A stretch of 64,000 nucleotides of DNA from Nitrospira sp. GTDB taxonomy: Bacteria > Nitrospirota > Nitrospiria > Nitrospirales > Nitrospiraceae. Shown here piece by piece: positions 27,807-37,383 of this stretch. The DNA lies in contig JANDJL010000008.1 of NCBI GenBank assembly GCA_024330965.1, positions 1 to 64,000 on the forward strand. The letters are read 5' to 3'. The position numbers and the translations under genes are program-made. Within the stretch, counting starts at the first letter, position 1; every line of letters begins with the position of its first letter. The notes beneath the pieces were generated by a model. It was given only the letters and a program-made list of their open reading frames with translations, did no database searches and was not told the origin of the DNA.

Positions 27807-28943
27807 ATGGCAGTCCCCTTACTTGATTTGAAAGCACATCATGAGCCGATTCGCGAGGAGATTGTACGGGCATTAGAAGAGACGTTCGCAAGTAATCAGT
27901 TTATTCTCGGTCCGGACGTCAGCAAATTGGAGGAACGAGTGGCCTCGTACTGTCAGGCCCGATACGGTGTCGGCGTAACATCGGGAACCGATGCGTTACT
28001 GCTGTCGCTCATGGCGCTCGGCATCGGCCCTGGCGACGAAGTTATCACCTCTTGTTACTCGTTTTTTGCCACGGCCGGTGTCGTGGCCAGGCTGCGCGCC
28101 AAGCCTGTGTTCGTCGATATCGATCCAGTCACTTTCAACATCGACCCGACCAAGATAGAAGCAGCCGTGACGTCCAACACCAAGGCGATCATTCCGGTCC
28201 ATTTATATGGTCAGTGCGCCGACATGGATCCTATATTGGACCTTGCACGGCGTCACGGCCTTGCCGTCATTGAAGATGCGGCCCAGGCCATCGGGGCAGA
28301 GTATCGGGATGGTCGGAGGGCCTGCAGCATGGGGGCGGTCGGCTGCCTCTCATTTTTCCCGAGCAAAAATTTGGGATGCCTGGGTGATGGAGGCATGATT
28401 GTGACGAGCGACGGCGATCTTGCCGAACGCCTAAAAATTTTGCGGGTCCACGGAAGCCACCCGAAGTATTACCACAAGTGGATCGGAGGCAATTTCAGGT
28501 TGGATACGATTCAGGCCGCGGTGTTGAACGTCAAACTCAATTATCTGGACGGATGGACAAAGCGCAGGCAGGACAATGCCGATCGATACCGCCAGTTGTT
28601 TCAGCAGAGCGGCCTGCTCAAGAAAGGCGCCGTCCGATTGCCCGATGCCGTCTATCGGGAATCGGGTGTGAAACACCATCACATCTATAACCAATTTGTG
28701 CTGAGGGTGGAACGGCGTGATGAGCTGATGGCGCATCTCAAACGGAAGGCGATTGGCGCTGAAATCTACTATCCGGTTCCCTTCCATCTCCAAGAGTGTT
28801 TTCAATACTTGGGCTATCGAGGAGGGGATTTCCCTGAAGCGGAGCGGGCAGCTCGAGAAACCATCGCGATCCCCATTTATCCGGAACTCACGATGGCGCA
28901 ACAAACGGAAGTGGTTGACGCGATTGCTTCATTCTATGGGTGA
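27807..28943 (+). CDS. DegT/DnrJ/EryC1-type sugar aminotransferase
   Basis: The protein of 378 residues is a PLP-dependent aminotransferase that aminates a keto-sugar nucleotide. It begins VPLLDLKAHHEPIREEI, and has GVTSGTDALLLSL near residue 55, the segment VIEDAAQAIGAEY near 155 and FFPSKNLGCLGDGG with the Schiff-base Lys near 187. A GNFRLDTIQAA motif follows. It resembles WbpE and other 3-amino-sugar transaminases, though the substrate cannot be fixed. In this window its partner could be the 4,6-dehydratases nearby. AAGGAG precedes the ATG. It heads the O-antigen locus. Confidence 0.92.
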   Translation: MAVPLLDLKAHHEPIREEIVRALEETFASNQFILGPDVSKLEERVASYCQARYGVGVTSGTDALLLSLMALGIGPGDEVITSCYSFFATAGVVARLRAKPVFVDIDPVTFNIDPTKIEAAVTSNTKAIIPVHLYGQCADMDPILDLARRHGLAVIEDAAQAIGAEYRDGRRACSMGAVGCLSFFPSKNLGCLGDGGMIVTSDGDLAERLKILRVHGSHPKYYHKWIGGNFRLDTIQAAVLNVKLNYLDGWTKRRQDNADRYRQLFQQSGLLKKGAVRLPDAVYRESGVKHHHIYNQFVLRVERRDELMAHLKRKAIGAEIYYPVPFHLQECFQYLGYRGGDFPEAERAARETIAIPIYPELTMAQQTEVVDAIASFYG

Positions 28944-28962
28944 CGGCGTCTGGGGGCGACTC

Positions 28963-29664
28963 ATGGACGGGAGAGAATCCTCATCGGATGACAAGAGCGT
29001 ACAGGCTGGTGAACGGCTGACCCACCAGACCGTTCGTCTGGTGGTGGAGGATAGGCCGGCCTCGTCCAATGTGGTCTGGCACCGTCCTACCATAACCCGC
29101 GCTCAACGCGAGGAGCAAAATGGCCATCGCAGTGCGATTCTTTGGTTGACAGGATTGCCCTCGTCAGGAAAATCGACGTTGGCTCATGCGGTGGAGGGGT
29201 TGCTCTACCAGCGAGGATGCCGGTCTTTTGTGTTGGACGGAGACAATGTGCGCCATGGACTCTGCGGTGATCTGGGGTTTTCTGTTGGTGACCGTCGAGA
29301 GAACATTCGTCGTGTTGGAGAAGTTGCAAAATTGTTCATGGACGCCGGTCTGATCGTGCTGGTAGCGCTTATTGCTCCATTTCGTACCGACCGACAGCGT
29401 GTGCGCGAGATGGTCAAGGAGGGAGAATTTCTTGAAATCTATTGCAATGCCCCGCTTGAAATCTGTGAGGCGCGTGATGCCAAGGGAATGTACAAACGGG
29501 CGCGGGTCGGAGACATTGCGGAATTTACGGGAATTTCATCACCCTATGAACCTCCAGAGCAGCCTGATCTTGTCGTGGAGACCGGTTACAGAGATCTTGA
29601 AACGTGTGCAGGTTTGGTCATCAGCGACCTGGAGCGACGCAGGGTGATTGGAACGTCAATATAA
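28963..29664 (+). CDS. cysC: Adenylylsulfate kinase
   Basis: CysC phosphorylates APS to PAPS, the sulfate donor. The P-loop GLPSSGKSTLAHAVEG is near residue 62, and LDGDNVRHGLCGDLGFSVGD plus the LIAPFRTDR region are typical. The usual length is about 200 residues. Here about 50 N-terminal residues precede the kinase domain when ATG 28963 is used (233 residues); ATG 28936, overlapping the previous stop, would add nine more. Its position inside a polysaccharide locus suggests supply of PAPS for a sulfated glycan, but no sulfotransferase is visible in the window, so assimilatory use is equally possible. Confidence 0.93.
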   Translation: MDGRESSSDDKSVQAGERLTHQTVRLVVEDRPASSNVVWHRPTITRAQREEQNGHRSAILWLTGLPSSGKSTLAHAVEGLLYQRGCRSFVLDGDNVRHGLCGDLGFSVGDRRENIRRVGEVAKLFMDAGLIVLVALIAPFRTDRQRVREMVKEGEFLEIYCNAPLEICEARDAKGMYKRARVGDIAEFTGISSPYEPPEQPDLVVETGYRDLETCAGLVISDLERRRVIGTSI

Positions 29665-29741
29665 GAGGGGGAAGGAGCCGTGCCGGCTATGGATGTCGAG
29701 CTTAGAAGAATTGGTCATTGCCTGCAAGCGATGAGGCATTC

Positions 29742-30800
29742 ATGATCCTGGTGACGGGCGGTGCCGGATTTATCGGGTCGAATTTTGTCCTGCACTGGCT
29801 CAAGCAGGCCCAGGAGCCGGTGATCAATCTCGATAAGCTGACGTATGCAGGCAACCTCGAAAATCTTGCCGAGGTCATGGGAGATGGGCGACATCTGTTC
29901 GTTCGCGGCGATATCGGTGACGTGGCGTTGGTGACCTCGTTACTCAAACAGCACCGGCCGCGCGCCGTGATCAATTTTGCCGCGGAGAGTCATGTGGATC
30001 GATCGATTCACGGGCCGGATGAGTTCATCCGCACAAATATCGTCGGCACATTTCACTTGCTGGAAGCAGTACGAGCCTATTGGACGACGCTTGATCCGAC
30101 GGCCCAGGCCTCGTTTCGCTTCCTGCATGTCTCGACCGATGAAGTGTACGGCTCCCTTGGGCCACAAGATCCCGCGTTTCGCGAGACAACTCCATATCGT
30201 CCCAACAGTCCCTATTCGGCCAGCAAGGCCGCCGGCGATCATTTGGTCCGTGCCTATCACCATACGTATGGCCTTCCGGTGTTGACGACCAATTGTTCCA
30301 ACAACTACGGTCCTTATCAGTTTCCGGAAAAACTCATTCCGCTGGTCATTCATAATGCGCTGGCTGGAAAACCCTTGCCGATCTATGGCGATGGTCGGCA
30401 AGTGCGCGATTGGCTATACGTCGAGGATCATTGCCGGGCCATTTGTCTGGTGCTTGAGAGGGGTGTGCCGGGTGCGACGTACAACATCGGTGGATGGAGC
30501 GAACAATACAATTTGGATGTGGTGTACACCATCTGCAACATTTTGGACGAATGGCGTCCTCGCCAAGACGGCCAGTCGTATCGGACACAAGTGACCTTTG
30601 TCAAAGATCGGCCCGGTCATGATCGCCGTTACGCAATCGATGCGACGAAGATCGGACAAGAGCTGGGCTGGAAGCCGGCCGAGACGTTTGAATCCGGCAT
30701 CCGGAAAACCGTCCGCTGGTACTTGGACCATGAAACCTGGGTGCGGAATGTGACCAGCGGAGACTATCGTCACTGGATCGAGAAGCAGTACCAACAATGA
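29742..30800 (+). CDS. rfbB: dTDP-glucose 4,6-dehydratase
   Basis: RfbB (RmlB) converts dTDP-glucose to dTDP-4-keto-6-deoxyglucose, step two of dTDP-L-rhamnose synthesis. The 352-residue SDR protein starts [20 protein letters not shown], has [13 protein letters not shown] near residue 80, the STDEVYG segment near 130 and the [15 protein letters not shown] catalytic Tyr/Lys region near 160. The ATG at 29742 follows TGAGG at five bases; the frame extends eight residues further up without support. It is followed by rfbA and rfbC in the same orientation. Confidence 0.96.
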   Translation: MILVTGGAGFIGSNFVLHWLKQAQEPVINLDKLTYAGNLENLAEVMGDGRHLFVRGDIGDVALVTSLLKQHRPRAVINFAAESHVDRSIHGPDEFIRTNIVGTFHLLEAVRAYWTTLDPTAQASFRFLHVSTDEVYGSLGPQDPAFRETTPYRPNSPYSASKAAGDHLVRAYHHTYGLPVLTTNCSNNYGPYQFPEKLIPLVIHNALAGKPLPIYGDGRQVRDWLYVEDHCRAICLVLERGVPGATYNIGGWSEQYNLDVVYTICNILDEWRPRQDGQSYRTQVTFVKDRPGHDRRYAIDATKIGQELGWKPAETFESGIRKTVRWYLDHETWVRNVTSGDYRHWIEKQYQQ

Positions 30801-30840
30801 GGTCGGCGGTCCGTTAATGGCGGAAGAGGAGGAGTCTGCG

Positions 30841-31752
30841 ATGAGGCAAGATGCTCGGCCAGGCTCAGCGATCGCCAGAAAAGGCATCATTCTGGCCGGA
30901 GGAGCAGGCACACGGCTGCATCCAGCCACGCTGTCGGTCTCCAAGCAGTTGCTGCCGGTGTTCGACAAGCCGATGATCTACTACCCGCTGAGCACCCTGA
31001 TGCTGGCTGGCATTCGGGACATCCTCGTCATTTCCACACCGCAAGATACTCCCCGATTCGAGCAGCTTCTTGGCGAAGGAGAACAGTGGGGGATACGGAT
31101 CCACTACGCTGTTCAGCCGTCGCCGGATGGTTTGGCGCAGGCCTTTCTGATCGGCGAATCCTTCATCGGTGATGCTGTGTCGGCTCTGGTCCTAGGGGAC
31201 AACATTTTCTACGGCCATGATTTTCAGCATTTGCTGATGCGTGCGATGGCTCGCCCCGACGGGGCCACGATTTTTGCCTATCACGTTCATGATCCAGGGC
31301 GCTATGGCGTGGCGGAATTCGACGGACAAGGCAGGGTCCTGTCGCTTGAGGAAAAGCCAGCCAAGCCGAAATCCAACTATGCCGTGACCGGTCTCTATTT
31401 CTATGACCGGCGGGTTGTCGAGTATGCCAAGCGTCTCAAGCCGTCGGCCCGCGGTGAGCTGGAGATTACGGACCTGAATCGGCTATACCTGCAAGAGGGA
31501 CTGTTGCATGTCGAGGTGATGGGACGCGGATATGCGTGGTTGGATACCGGGACTCATGAGTCGCTTCTCGACGCGAGCCAATTCATCGCCACCGTTGAGC
31601 ATCGTCAGGGACTCAAGGTTGCCTGCCCAGAAGAAATTGCGTTTCGCCAGGGATGGATCGATGCCGCGCAGGTCGAACGGCTGGCTCAGTCGTTGGCCAA
31701 GAACGGCTATGGTCAGTATCTGTTGCGGATCATCAACGAACAGGTGTTTTGA
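30841..31752 (+). CDS. rfbA: Glucose-1-phosphate thymidylyltransferase
   Basis: RfbA (RmlA) makes dTDP-glucose from dTTP and glucose 1-phosphate, the first step of the rhamnose pathway. The signature [17 protein letters not shown] is near residue 15, with [19 protein letters not shown] next; GDNIFYG near residue 115 and [16 protein letters not shown] near 230 complete the pattern. I start at ATG 30841 because GAGGAGGAG lies six bases before it, giving 303 residues; ATG 30817 would add eight Glu-rich residues. Its stop shares one base with the rfbC start (TGATG). Confidence 0.96.
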   Translation: MRQDARPGSAIARKGIILAGGAGTRLHPATLSVSKQLLPVFDKPMIYYPLSTLMLAGIRDILVISTPQDTPRFEQLLGEGEQWGIRIHYAVQPSPDGLAQAFLIGESFIGDAVSALVLGDNIFYGHDFQHLLMRAMARPDGATIFAYHVHDPGRYGVAEFDGQGRVLSLEEKPAKPKSNYAVTGLYFYDRRVVEYAKRLKPSARGELEITDLNRLYLQEGLLHVEVMGRGYAWLDTGTHESLLDASQFIATVEHRQGLKVACPEEIAFRQGWIDAAQVERLAQSLAKNGYGQYLLRIINEQVF

Positions 31753-32300
31753 TGCGTATCAGGCTCCTGTCCATCCCCGATGTCGTCGCGCTCGACCCCA
31801 CGGTCTTTGCCGACGATCGCGGCGTTTTCTTTGAAAGCTACAACCGTCAGGTTTTCAAAGCCGCTACGGGGCTCGACATCGACTTCGTGCAGGATAATCA
31901 CTCAAAAAGCAAAAAAGGCGTGCTGCGGGGTCTGCACTATCAGTTGCCGCCCAAAGCGCAAGGAAAGCTGGTGCGTGTGGTGCAAGGCGAAGTCTTCGAC
32001 GTAGCAGTGGACCTGCGGCGGTCGTCGCCGACCTTCGGGCAGTGGGTGGGAGAGGTGTTGTCGGCGGACAACAAACGCCAGTTGTGGATCCCAGAAGGAT
32101 TTGCGCATGGGTTCGTGGTGTTGTCAGACGTGGCGGAATGTCTCTACAAAACCACGGACTACTACGCCCCGCAATATGAGCGGTGCCTCATCTGGAACGA
32201 TCCGACGATCGGGATCCGGTGGCCGTTCGACGGAGAGCCGATTCTGTCAGGAAAAGACCGGCAGGGTGTCACGTTCGAACAGGCGGAGTACTTTTCCTGA
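31752..32300 (+). CDS. rfbC: dTDP-4-dehydrorhamnose 3,5-epimerase
   Basis: RfbC (RmlC) epimerises dTDP-4-keto-6-deoxyglucose at C3 and C5. The cupin protein is 182 residues. The family pattern is complete: DDRGVFFESYN near residue 22, QDNHSKSKKGVLRGLHYQLP with the catalytic His, VVQGEVFDVAVDLR and WIPEGFAHGF near 115. The start ATG lies in TGATG overlap with rfbA. The last pathway gene, rfbD, is not next but at 40513, so the rhamnose operon has been split. Confidence 0.96.
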   Translation: MRIRLLSIPDVVALDPTVFADDRGVFFESYNRQVFKAATGLDIDFVQDNHSKSKKGVLRGLHYQLPPKAQGKLVRVVQGEVFDVAVDLRRSSPTFGQWVGEVLSADNKRQLWIPEGFAHGFVVLSDVAECLYKTTDYYAPQYERCLIWNDPTIGIRWPFDGEPILSGKDRQGVTFEQAEYFS

Positions 32301-32315
32301 AATCTTCGCTTATGG

Positions 32316-32741
32316 GTGTGTTGGGGTGCGTCATTGGCATCGTCGATCGAGTGGTGGCTGACGGTAACCCTGGCTTTTATAAGTCTGTCGATTACGGCGG
32401 TGGCCGACACCTTTCTGTTCTTCAATGGTTTTCATCCGGCTCGCCTCTTTTGGGGCGATACCGGTTCGAATGACGCGGGGTGCTTTGTTGCTGGCTTGGG
32501 TTTAAATGGGCTGGAACAGCGGGGTCTGGCCTCTGGAAGTACCTGTGCTGATCTTTGCCCCTTCATCGTTGATGCGTCAGTGACCTTGACAAGGCGGCTC
32601 CTCAAAAGAGAGAAAATTCGGCAAGCCCACCGGTCACACTTCTATCAGCGATTGGTCTTGGCTGGATGGGAGCATCGCAAGACCGCGTATGTGGAGTATG
32701 GCCTGATGAGTATCTGCGGGCTTGGCTCGCTCATTGTGTAA
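32316..32741 (+). pseudogene. Truncated WecA/MraY-type GT4 remnant
   Basis: The 141-codon frame looks like the C-terminal part of an undecaprenyl-phosphate sugar phosphotransferase of the WecA/MraY superfamily. FLFFNGFHPARLFWGDTGS corresponds to the family's FNxxPAxIFMGDxGS segment, and VDASVTLTRRLLKREK followed by QAHRSHFYQRLV to the conserved HRxHxYQ loop. Intact enzymes are about 330-360 residues with ten or so membrane helices, so more than half is missing from the front. No ribosome site precedes it. It sits directly after rfbC, as if an O-antigen initiating gene had been lost here. Likely non-functional. Confidence 0.65.
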
Positions 32742-32853
32742 TCGGTTTCGGGGCCGTTTCGTGATTTTTTGGTGCCGTGGCAATGGTCTTCATGGGCTTC
32801 CGGCCGGTTGATCCTGTTTGTCGAGCAGAAGGGTTCCGTCAAGGATTTCCGTC

Positions 32854-33630
32854 ATGGAGTCTTGGTCGAACCGTGATGAGGAGGCCGGTCAGGTGAGTCA
32901 TCCGTCGCCTGTGAACGTCGCGCATGGAGGTTTGGATGGCATCTTGGTCGTCAATGTTCGCAGCTTTATCGATCGCCGGCGCAACATCGAGCGCCAGTTA
33001 GATCCTCTCGGCCTTCGGTACGAATTTATTCATGACTATGATGTGTCAGAGCTTCAGGGGCCAGTGGCGCAGCGATACCTTCGGGGATCGACGTTGAGCC
33101 TCGCGCAACAGTCCTGCGCCATGAAGCATGTGTGGGCCCATTGTCTGATTCTCGCACGAAACTGGCAACGGGCCCTGATTCTGGAAGATGACGTGATCCT
33201 TGCGCGCGACTTTGTTCAAGGTCTGCGTGATGCTCTGACGGAGGCAGCAAGCGTGGAAGAGCCATCTGTGCTGTTCATTGGTAGTGGAGGAAACCTCTAC
33301 ACACCGCGCCATCTGTTGGTGCCAGGGAAACGGCTTTACAAAACCTCGAAGGGACGGTTGGCCGAGGCGTATATTGTGAGCCGGCGGGCGGCGGCATTGC
33401 AGATGGCCTGGATTGAAGCCAATGGGATTGTGTTGCCCGCGGACAACCTCTTTGAACGGATCGATCAGGAACAGGGTATTGGGTTGTATTGGTTGGAAGA
33501 GCCGGTGGTCGTGCAAGGGAGTAAGAATGGAACGTTTCGCTCCACGCTGGAGCCGGCTCTTCCCAATGTTGTGCAAGGGATCAAGTTTGCGTTTCAGAAA
33601 GTGAGGCGAAAATATTTCTACCGTGGCTAA
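32854..33630 (+). CDS. GT25-family glycosyltransferase (LPS)
   Basis: This 258-residue protein matches glycosyltransferase family 25, the LPS galactosyl/glucosyltransferases. ILVVNVRSFIDRRRNIERQL near residue 30 is the usual N-terminal strand, and RALILEDDVILARDF near 105 contains the EDD metal-binding motif. A later GRLAEAYIVSRRAA segment is also typical. ATG 32854 follows AAGGA (32841-32845) with eight bases of spacing; the frame extends 12 codons further up. It overlaps the ligase gene by eight bases. The donor sugar is unknown. Confidence 0.85.
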   Translation: MESWSNRDEEAGQVSHPSPVNVAHGGLDGILVVNVRSFIDRRRNIERQLDPLGLRYEFIHDYDVSELQGPVAQRYLRGSTLSLAQQSCAMKHVWAHCLILARNWQRALILEDDVILARDFVQGLRDALTEAASVEEPSVLFIGSGGNLYTPRHLLVPGKRLYKTSKGRLAEAYIVSRRAAALQMAWIEANGIVLPADNLFERIDQEQGIGLYWLEEPVVVQGSKNGTFRSTLEPALPNVVQGIKFAFQKVRRKYFYRG

Positions 33631-34882
33631 GAGCGACGCTGTCCTGATTCATCCTCTGCTTCAGGCCTTCGCTGTTCGTTCGGCGGAGAACCGGTGGATT
33701 GAGATCGCCAGAGGGTCGGCCATTGTTGCCCTGGTAGGGCTCCTGTACTCCCCGACGGTGGCAAGTGTCGGGCTGATCGTGACCTATCTGGCGTTTCTCG
33801 CCAGTGGCGAAGCATACTCGAGACTCAAGCGAGTGGTGGCCTGTCCCTCTGTCTATTGGGGATTGGCGTTCCTTGGCATTGTGCTCCTGGGGGTGATGTA
33901 TGGACCAGCTTCGTGGCCCGAGCGGGGAACCGATGTGCTCAAATGGCGAACGATCCTCTGGTTCATCGTCCTGTTTGCCCTGTTCGACGAGGAAGGGTGG
34001 AAAAATCGACTGGGCTTTGCCTTTCTTGTTGGGACCGGCGTGGGGCTGCTCGCGTCATGTCTCGGAACGTGGGTGGGAATCCCCTTGTGGAAATCACCGG
34101 ATGCGCTTCTCCGCAACAATGTCACGCAAGCCATGGCGTTTTCGATTTCAGCGATGATCTGTCTGTGGCTCGCGGTGACCGGGCGATGGACAGGGAGCGG
34201 GCGGTGGGTCGCTCTCGCTGGGGCGATCGGGTTTGCGCAGAACGTGGTGTTTGTGTCTCATGCACGAAGCGGCTATGGAGTCCTTGTGATTGGAATCGGC
34301 ATGTTGGCACTATGGCATGCGAGACCCAGCCAGCGGATCGCTATCTTGCTGATCTGGTCGGTGACTGTCGTCGCTGTCTTTTGGTTGTCGCCGAGTATGC
34401 AAAGCCGGCTGGCAGTGGCGATCGATGAATGGACCCATGCAGAGGAGTTGCCAACGGAGACCTCGATGGGGAGCAGGAAGATCTTTTTATTGCATACGGT
34501 GGCGATTGTCGCTCAGCATCCCTTCGTGGGGGTTGGTACAGGGGGGTTCAAGAGTGCCTATGCGGAACAGATCGCTGGGAAATATGATCCCAACGACTGG
34601 CGATCGGCAGTGACCGGCGATCCGCACAATCAGTATTTAGCAGTCCTGGTGCAGCACGGACTGCCTGGCCTGTTGGTCTTTCTCGTCTGGCTGATCGCTC
34701 TGGCGACCACGCCGGCCGGCTCTTATCGAGGACTGGCACTGGCGATTCTGTGTGGCTGGTGTCTGTCGAGTTTGTTTAGCTCGCATTTCAGGACGTTCGC
34801 GGAGGGACACCTGGTCACGACGTTTCTGGGGGTGCTGTTGGCTCCACACGGAAGGGCGGAACACGAAGGCCGTTCTCTGTAA
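33623..34882 (+). CDS. O-antigen ligase-family membrane protein
   Basis: The 419-residue protein has ten or more hydrophobic segments (for example ARGSAIVALVGLLY, VYWGLAFLGIVLLGV and GVLVIGIGMLAL). A large periplasmic loop at about 265-340 contains FVGVGTGGFKSAYAEQIAGK and DPHNQYLAVLVQHGLPGLL, the Wzy_C/WaaL-type region. It probably ligates O-chain to lipid A-core in the periplasm; a Wzy polymerase role cannot be excluded, because both families look alike. GTG 33623 overlaps the GT25 gene. No other ligase or polymerase candidate appears in the window. Confidence 0.85.
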   Translation: MAKSDAVLIHPLLQAFAVRSAENRWIEIARGSAIVALVGLLYSPTVASVGLIVTYLAFLASGEAYSRLKRVVACPSVYWGLAFLGIVLLGVMYGPASWPERGTDVLKWRTILWFIVLFALFDEEGWKNRLGFAFLVGTGVGLLASCLGTWVGIPLWKSPDALLRNNVTQAMAFSISAMICLWLAVTGRWTGSGRWVALAGAIGFAQNVVFVSHARSGYGVLVIGIGMLALWHARPSQRIAILLIWSVTVVAVFWLSPSMQSRLAVAIDEWTHAEELPTETSMGSRKIFLLHTVAIVAQHPFVGVGTGGFKSAYAEQIAGKYDPNDWRSAVTGDPHNQYLAVLVQHGLPGLLVFLVWLIALATTPAGSYRGLALAILCGWCLSSLFSSHFRTFAEGHLVTTFLGVLLAPHGRAEHEGRSL

Positions 34883-34909
34883 CAGAGTGCATGTCTTGCG
34901 AGAAACAAT

Positions 34910-35710
34910 GTGAAGGTATCGGCGTACATTATTGCGTATAACTCAGCTGACAGGATTGCCGCTGCGGTGAGTAGTGTGCTGTGGGCAGACGAAATCATCG
35001 TGGCCGATTCTTACAGCACTGATGGGACTGATCGGATCGCGCAGGAGTTGGGAGCCAAGGTAGTGCAAATTCCCTTTCATGGGTTCGGGCAGTTGCGCAA
35101 TCAAGCGATCGAGGCCTGTCAGTATGAGTGGATCTTCAGTCTCGATACAGATGAACTCTGCACCCCTGAAGTGAGGGATGAAATTTTGGCACTGTTGTCG
35201 GGAAGCCCGGCGCATGATGCGTATCTGGTTCCGCGGCGGAATTATTTCATGGGGCGCTGGATCGAACATTCCGGCTGGTATCCCAATTTTCGCCAGCCGC
35301 AGTTGTTCCGAAAAGGCGCGATGCGGTACATGGAATTGCCTGTCCACGAAGGCTACGAACTGTTGACCGATAAACCGGTCGGCCGGCTCCACCACGCCAT
35401 TTGGCAAATTCCCTTCAGGGATTTCGAGGAAGTTGTCCGAAAAGGCAATCGCTACTCCACCCTTGGGGCCTTGAAATTGGAGGGAAAGCAAGTGTCGATG
35501 GGGGAGGCCCTCTGGCATGCAATCTGGGCGTTTCTCAAACATTACCTTGCCAAGCGGGGATTTTTGGATGGCTGGGCCGGCTTTGTGATTGCTTTTGGGA
35601 GTTTCGAGGGGACGTTTTACCGATACGCCAAACGATTTGAACGGCAAGCACGGTGGGCGATTCCCCAGCAACCGCCCCTGCGACGGCCAGGACACCTCTC
35701 TCCGGAATGA
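34910..35710 (+). CDS. GT2 glycosyltransferase, WaaE/KdtX-like
   Basis: The protein of 266 residues is a family 2 glycosyltransferase. VSAYIIAYNSADRIAAAVSS starts the nucleotide-binding fold, then EIIVADSYSTDGTDRIA, FGQLRNQAIE and FSLDTDELCTPEVRDEI with the DTDE metal-binding motif. The order is like the WaaE/KdtX group, which adds a beta-glucose to inner-core heptose. The C-terminal half contains a hydrophobic stretch near 215-240. The start is a GTG at 34910 with no strong ribosome site. It overlaps the next GT2 gene by four bases. Confidence 0.88.
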   Translation: MKVSAYIIAYNSADRIAAAVSSVLWADEIIVADSYSTDGTDRIAQELGAKVVQIPFHGFGQLRNQAIEACQYEWIFSLDTDELCTPEVRDEILALLSGSPAHDAYLVPRRNYFMGRWIEHSGWYPNFRQPQLFRKGAMRYMELPVHEGYELLTDKPVGRLHHAIWQIPFRDFEEVVRKGNRYSTLGALKLEGKQVSMGEALWHAIWAFLKHYLAKRGFLDGWAGFVIAFGSFEGTFYRYAKRFERQARWAIPQQPPLRRPGHLSPE

Positions 35711-36522
35711 AGACCGCGGTGATCGTCACGACCTATAATCGTCCCGATGCCTTGGCCTGTGTGTTGGAAGGGTATTGTCATCAGAGCGACCGGGACTTTG
35801 TGCTGGTGGTGGCCGACGATGGTTCGACGGAAGAGACCACGGCGGTGGTTCGGTCGTTTCAACAGCGCGGTATCGTCGAGCTGATGCATGTCTGGCAGGA
35901 GGATCGAGGATTTCGTGCCGCGGCGATTCGCAACCGAGCTGTGGCGGCGACGGACGCCGGCTACATTATTTTTACCGACGGCGACTGTGTGCCATCCTGC
36001 CGTTTCGTCGAAGCCCATAAGACCCTCGCCGAGCCCGGTTATTTTCTTGACTCCCATCGCATGTTGTTGAGCGAACCTTTGACCAAACGGGTGTTGCGCG
36101 AGCAGCTTCCGATCTATCGGTGGAGCTGGAGGGATTGGGGACGTGCGTGGGCGCAGGGTGAGGTGGATCGGTTACTGCCATTGATCACGGTTCCTGACGG
36201 GCCGTTTCGCCAGTGGGCGCCGAACCGTTGGCAAGGGATCAAGACCTGCAATCTCTCCGTCTGGCGAGCCGATCTGGTGCGTGTCAATGGCCTGGATGAA
36301 TCGTACGAGGGGTGGGGGTTGGAAGACTCTGATCTAGTCATTCGGCTTCTTCACGCGGGGGTTAGACACAAGAGCGCCCGATATGCGGCGCCGGTATTTC
36401 ATTTGTGGCATCCAGAGCAGGACCGGTCGGCGTTACCTGAGAATCGGGCCCGCTTGCAAGCGCTGCTTCAGTCGGACCGAGTCCGTTCTATGATGGGAAT
36501 GGATCGCTATCAGGGGACTTGA
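35707..36522 (+). CDS. GT2 glycosyltransferase with galactosyltransferase-like C terminus
   Basis: This 271-residue protein begins MKTAVIVTTYNRPDALACVL and has VVADDGSTEET and FTDGDCVPSCRF (a DGDC form of the DxD motif) near residue 90. The C-terminal segment GLDESYEGWGLEDSDLVIRL is the Glyco_transf_7C type seen in chondroitin- and galactosyltransferase-like enzymes. The ATG lies in ATGA overlap with the preceding gene; the frame extends 18 residues upstream but overlaps that gene. Donor and acceptor are unknown. The context places it in core or O-unit assembly. Confidence 0.88.
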   Translation: MKTAVIVTTYNRPDALACVLEGYCHQSDRDFVLVVADDGSTEETTAVVRSFQQRGIVELMHVWQEDRGFRAAAIRNRAVAATDAGYIIFTDGDCVPSCRFVEAHKTLAEPGYFLDSHRMLLSEPLTKRVLREQLPIYRWSWRDWGRAWAQGEVDRLLPLITVPDGPFRQWAPNRWQGIKTCNLSVWRADLVRVNGLDESYEGWGLEDSDLVIRLLHAGVRHKSARYAAPVFHLWHPEQDRSALPENRARLQALLQSDRVRSMMGMDRYQGT

Positions 36523-36528
36523 CGCGTG

Positions 36529-37383
36529 ATGACCACGCCATTCGTTACGTCGTGTCCTGCCGGTTGTGATGCCGACTTCCATCCTTCGGACATCGCCATG
36601 CCCGAAGGGCGGTTGCTAGCCTGTGCGGCTTGCGGGCATCTTGTCAGCCAGATTGGAGAAATCGATTATCTTGCGGCCGTCGCGAAGTTCGACACGGACA
36701 TCGGTACGTTGCCCGATCAACGGTCCCAACGGCGCCATGACCAGCGGGCTCGAAGGTTGTTTGCACGGATACGGGCGCTTCTTGGCCTTCCGCCCGGCTC
36801 GCCATTTCGTTTGCTCGACGTTGGCTGCTCCAGCGGAGCGCTGCTGCTCAGCGCACGGAAAGAGGGGATCGAAGCGGTAGGGGTGGAGCCGGCAAGGCGG
36901 GCTGCTGAAGCGGCGCGGGCGGCCGGGCTTACGGTATTTCACGGCACACTGCACGAGGCTCGGTATCCAGCCGGGCGATTTCATGCGGTCACGATGATGG
37001 AAGTGATCGAGCATCTTCGCCAACCGATTGACGTGGTAAGGGAAATCTGGAATATCTTGGGCCCGAACGGCATCCTGGTCGTTGGAACCGGCAATATTGA
37101 CAGTTGGACGGTATCCATCATGCGGGAGCGCTGGGATTACTTTCACATGGAGCGATACGGAGGCCATATCAGCTTTTTCACTCCGCGCTCGCTGGAACAA
37201 TTGGCTGGCCGGTGTGGCTTTCGGATCGAACGATTGGAGACTCGCCGCGTTCGGTTCGTGGAGTCGTTTCAGACATCGTTCTTCCTGTACCGAACGTTGA
37301 AAATCGTAGCCGAAGTGCTGAATGCACCAGCCATGTGGTGCCGCAAGGGGCACGACATGCTCGCGTTCTTGCGGAAGGTGTGA
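36529..37383 (+). CDS. SAM-dependent methyltransferase
   Basis: The 284-residue protein has an N-terminal Cys cluster (SCPAGC, then CAACGH at about 33-38), which may bind zinc. A class I methyltransferase domain follows: FRLLDVGCSSGALLLSA near residue 95, AVGVEPARRA, and AVTMMEVIEHLRQPIDVVRE near 155. FMERYGGHISFFTP-like wording (HMERYGGHISFF) is typical of Methyltransf_23 proteins. It is organised like the protein at 22989, though not closely identical. GTG 36526 immediately before the ATG is an alternative start. Its target is probably a surface glycan. Confidence 0.85.
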   Translation: MTTPFVTSCPAGCDADFHPSDIAMPEGRLLACAACGHLVSQIGEIDYLAAVAKFDTDIGTLPDQRSQRRHDQRARRLFARIRALLGLPPGSPFRLLDVGCSSGALLLSARKEGIEAVGVEPARRAAEAARAAGLTVFHGTLHEARYPAGRFHAVTMMEVIEHLRQPIDVVREIWNILGPNGILVVGTGNIDSWTVSIMRERWDYFHMERYGGHISFFTPRSLEQLAGRCGFRIERLETRRVRFVESFQTSFFLYRTLKIVAEVLNAPAMWCRKGHDMLAFLRKV

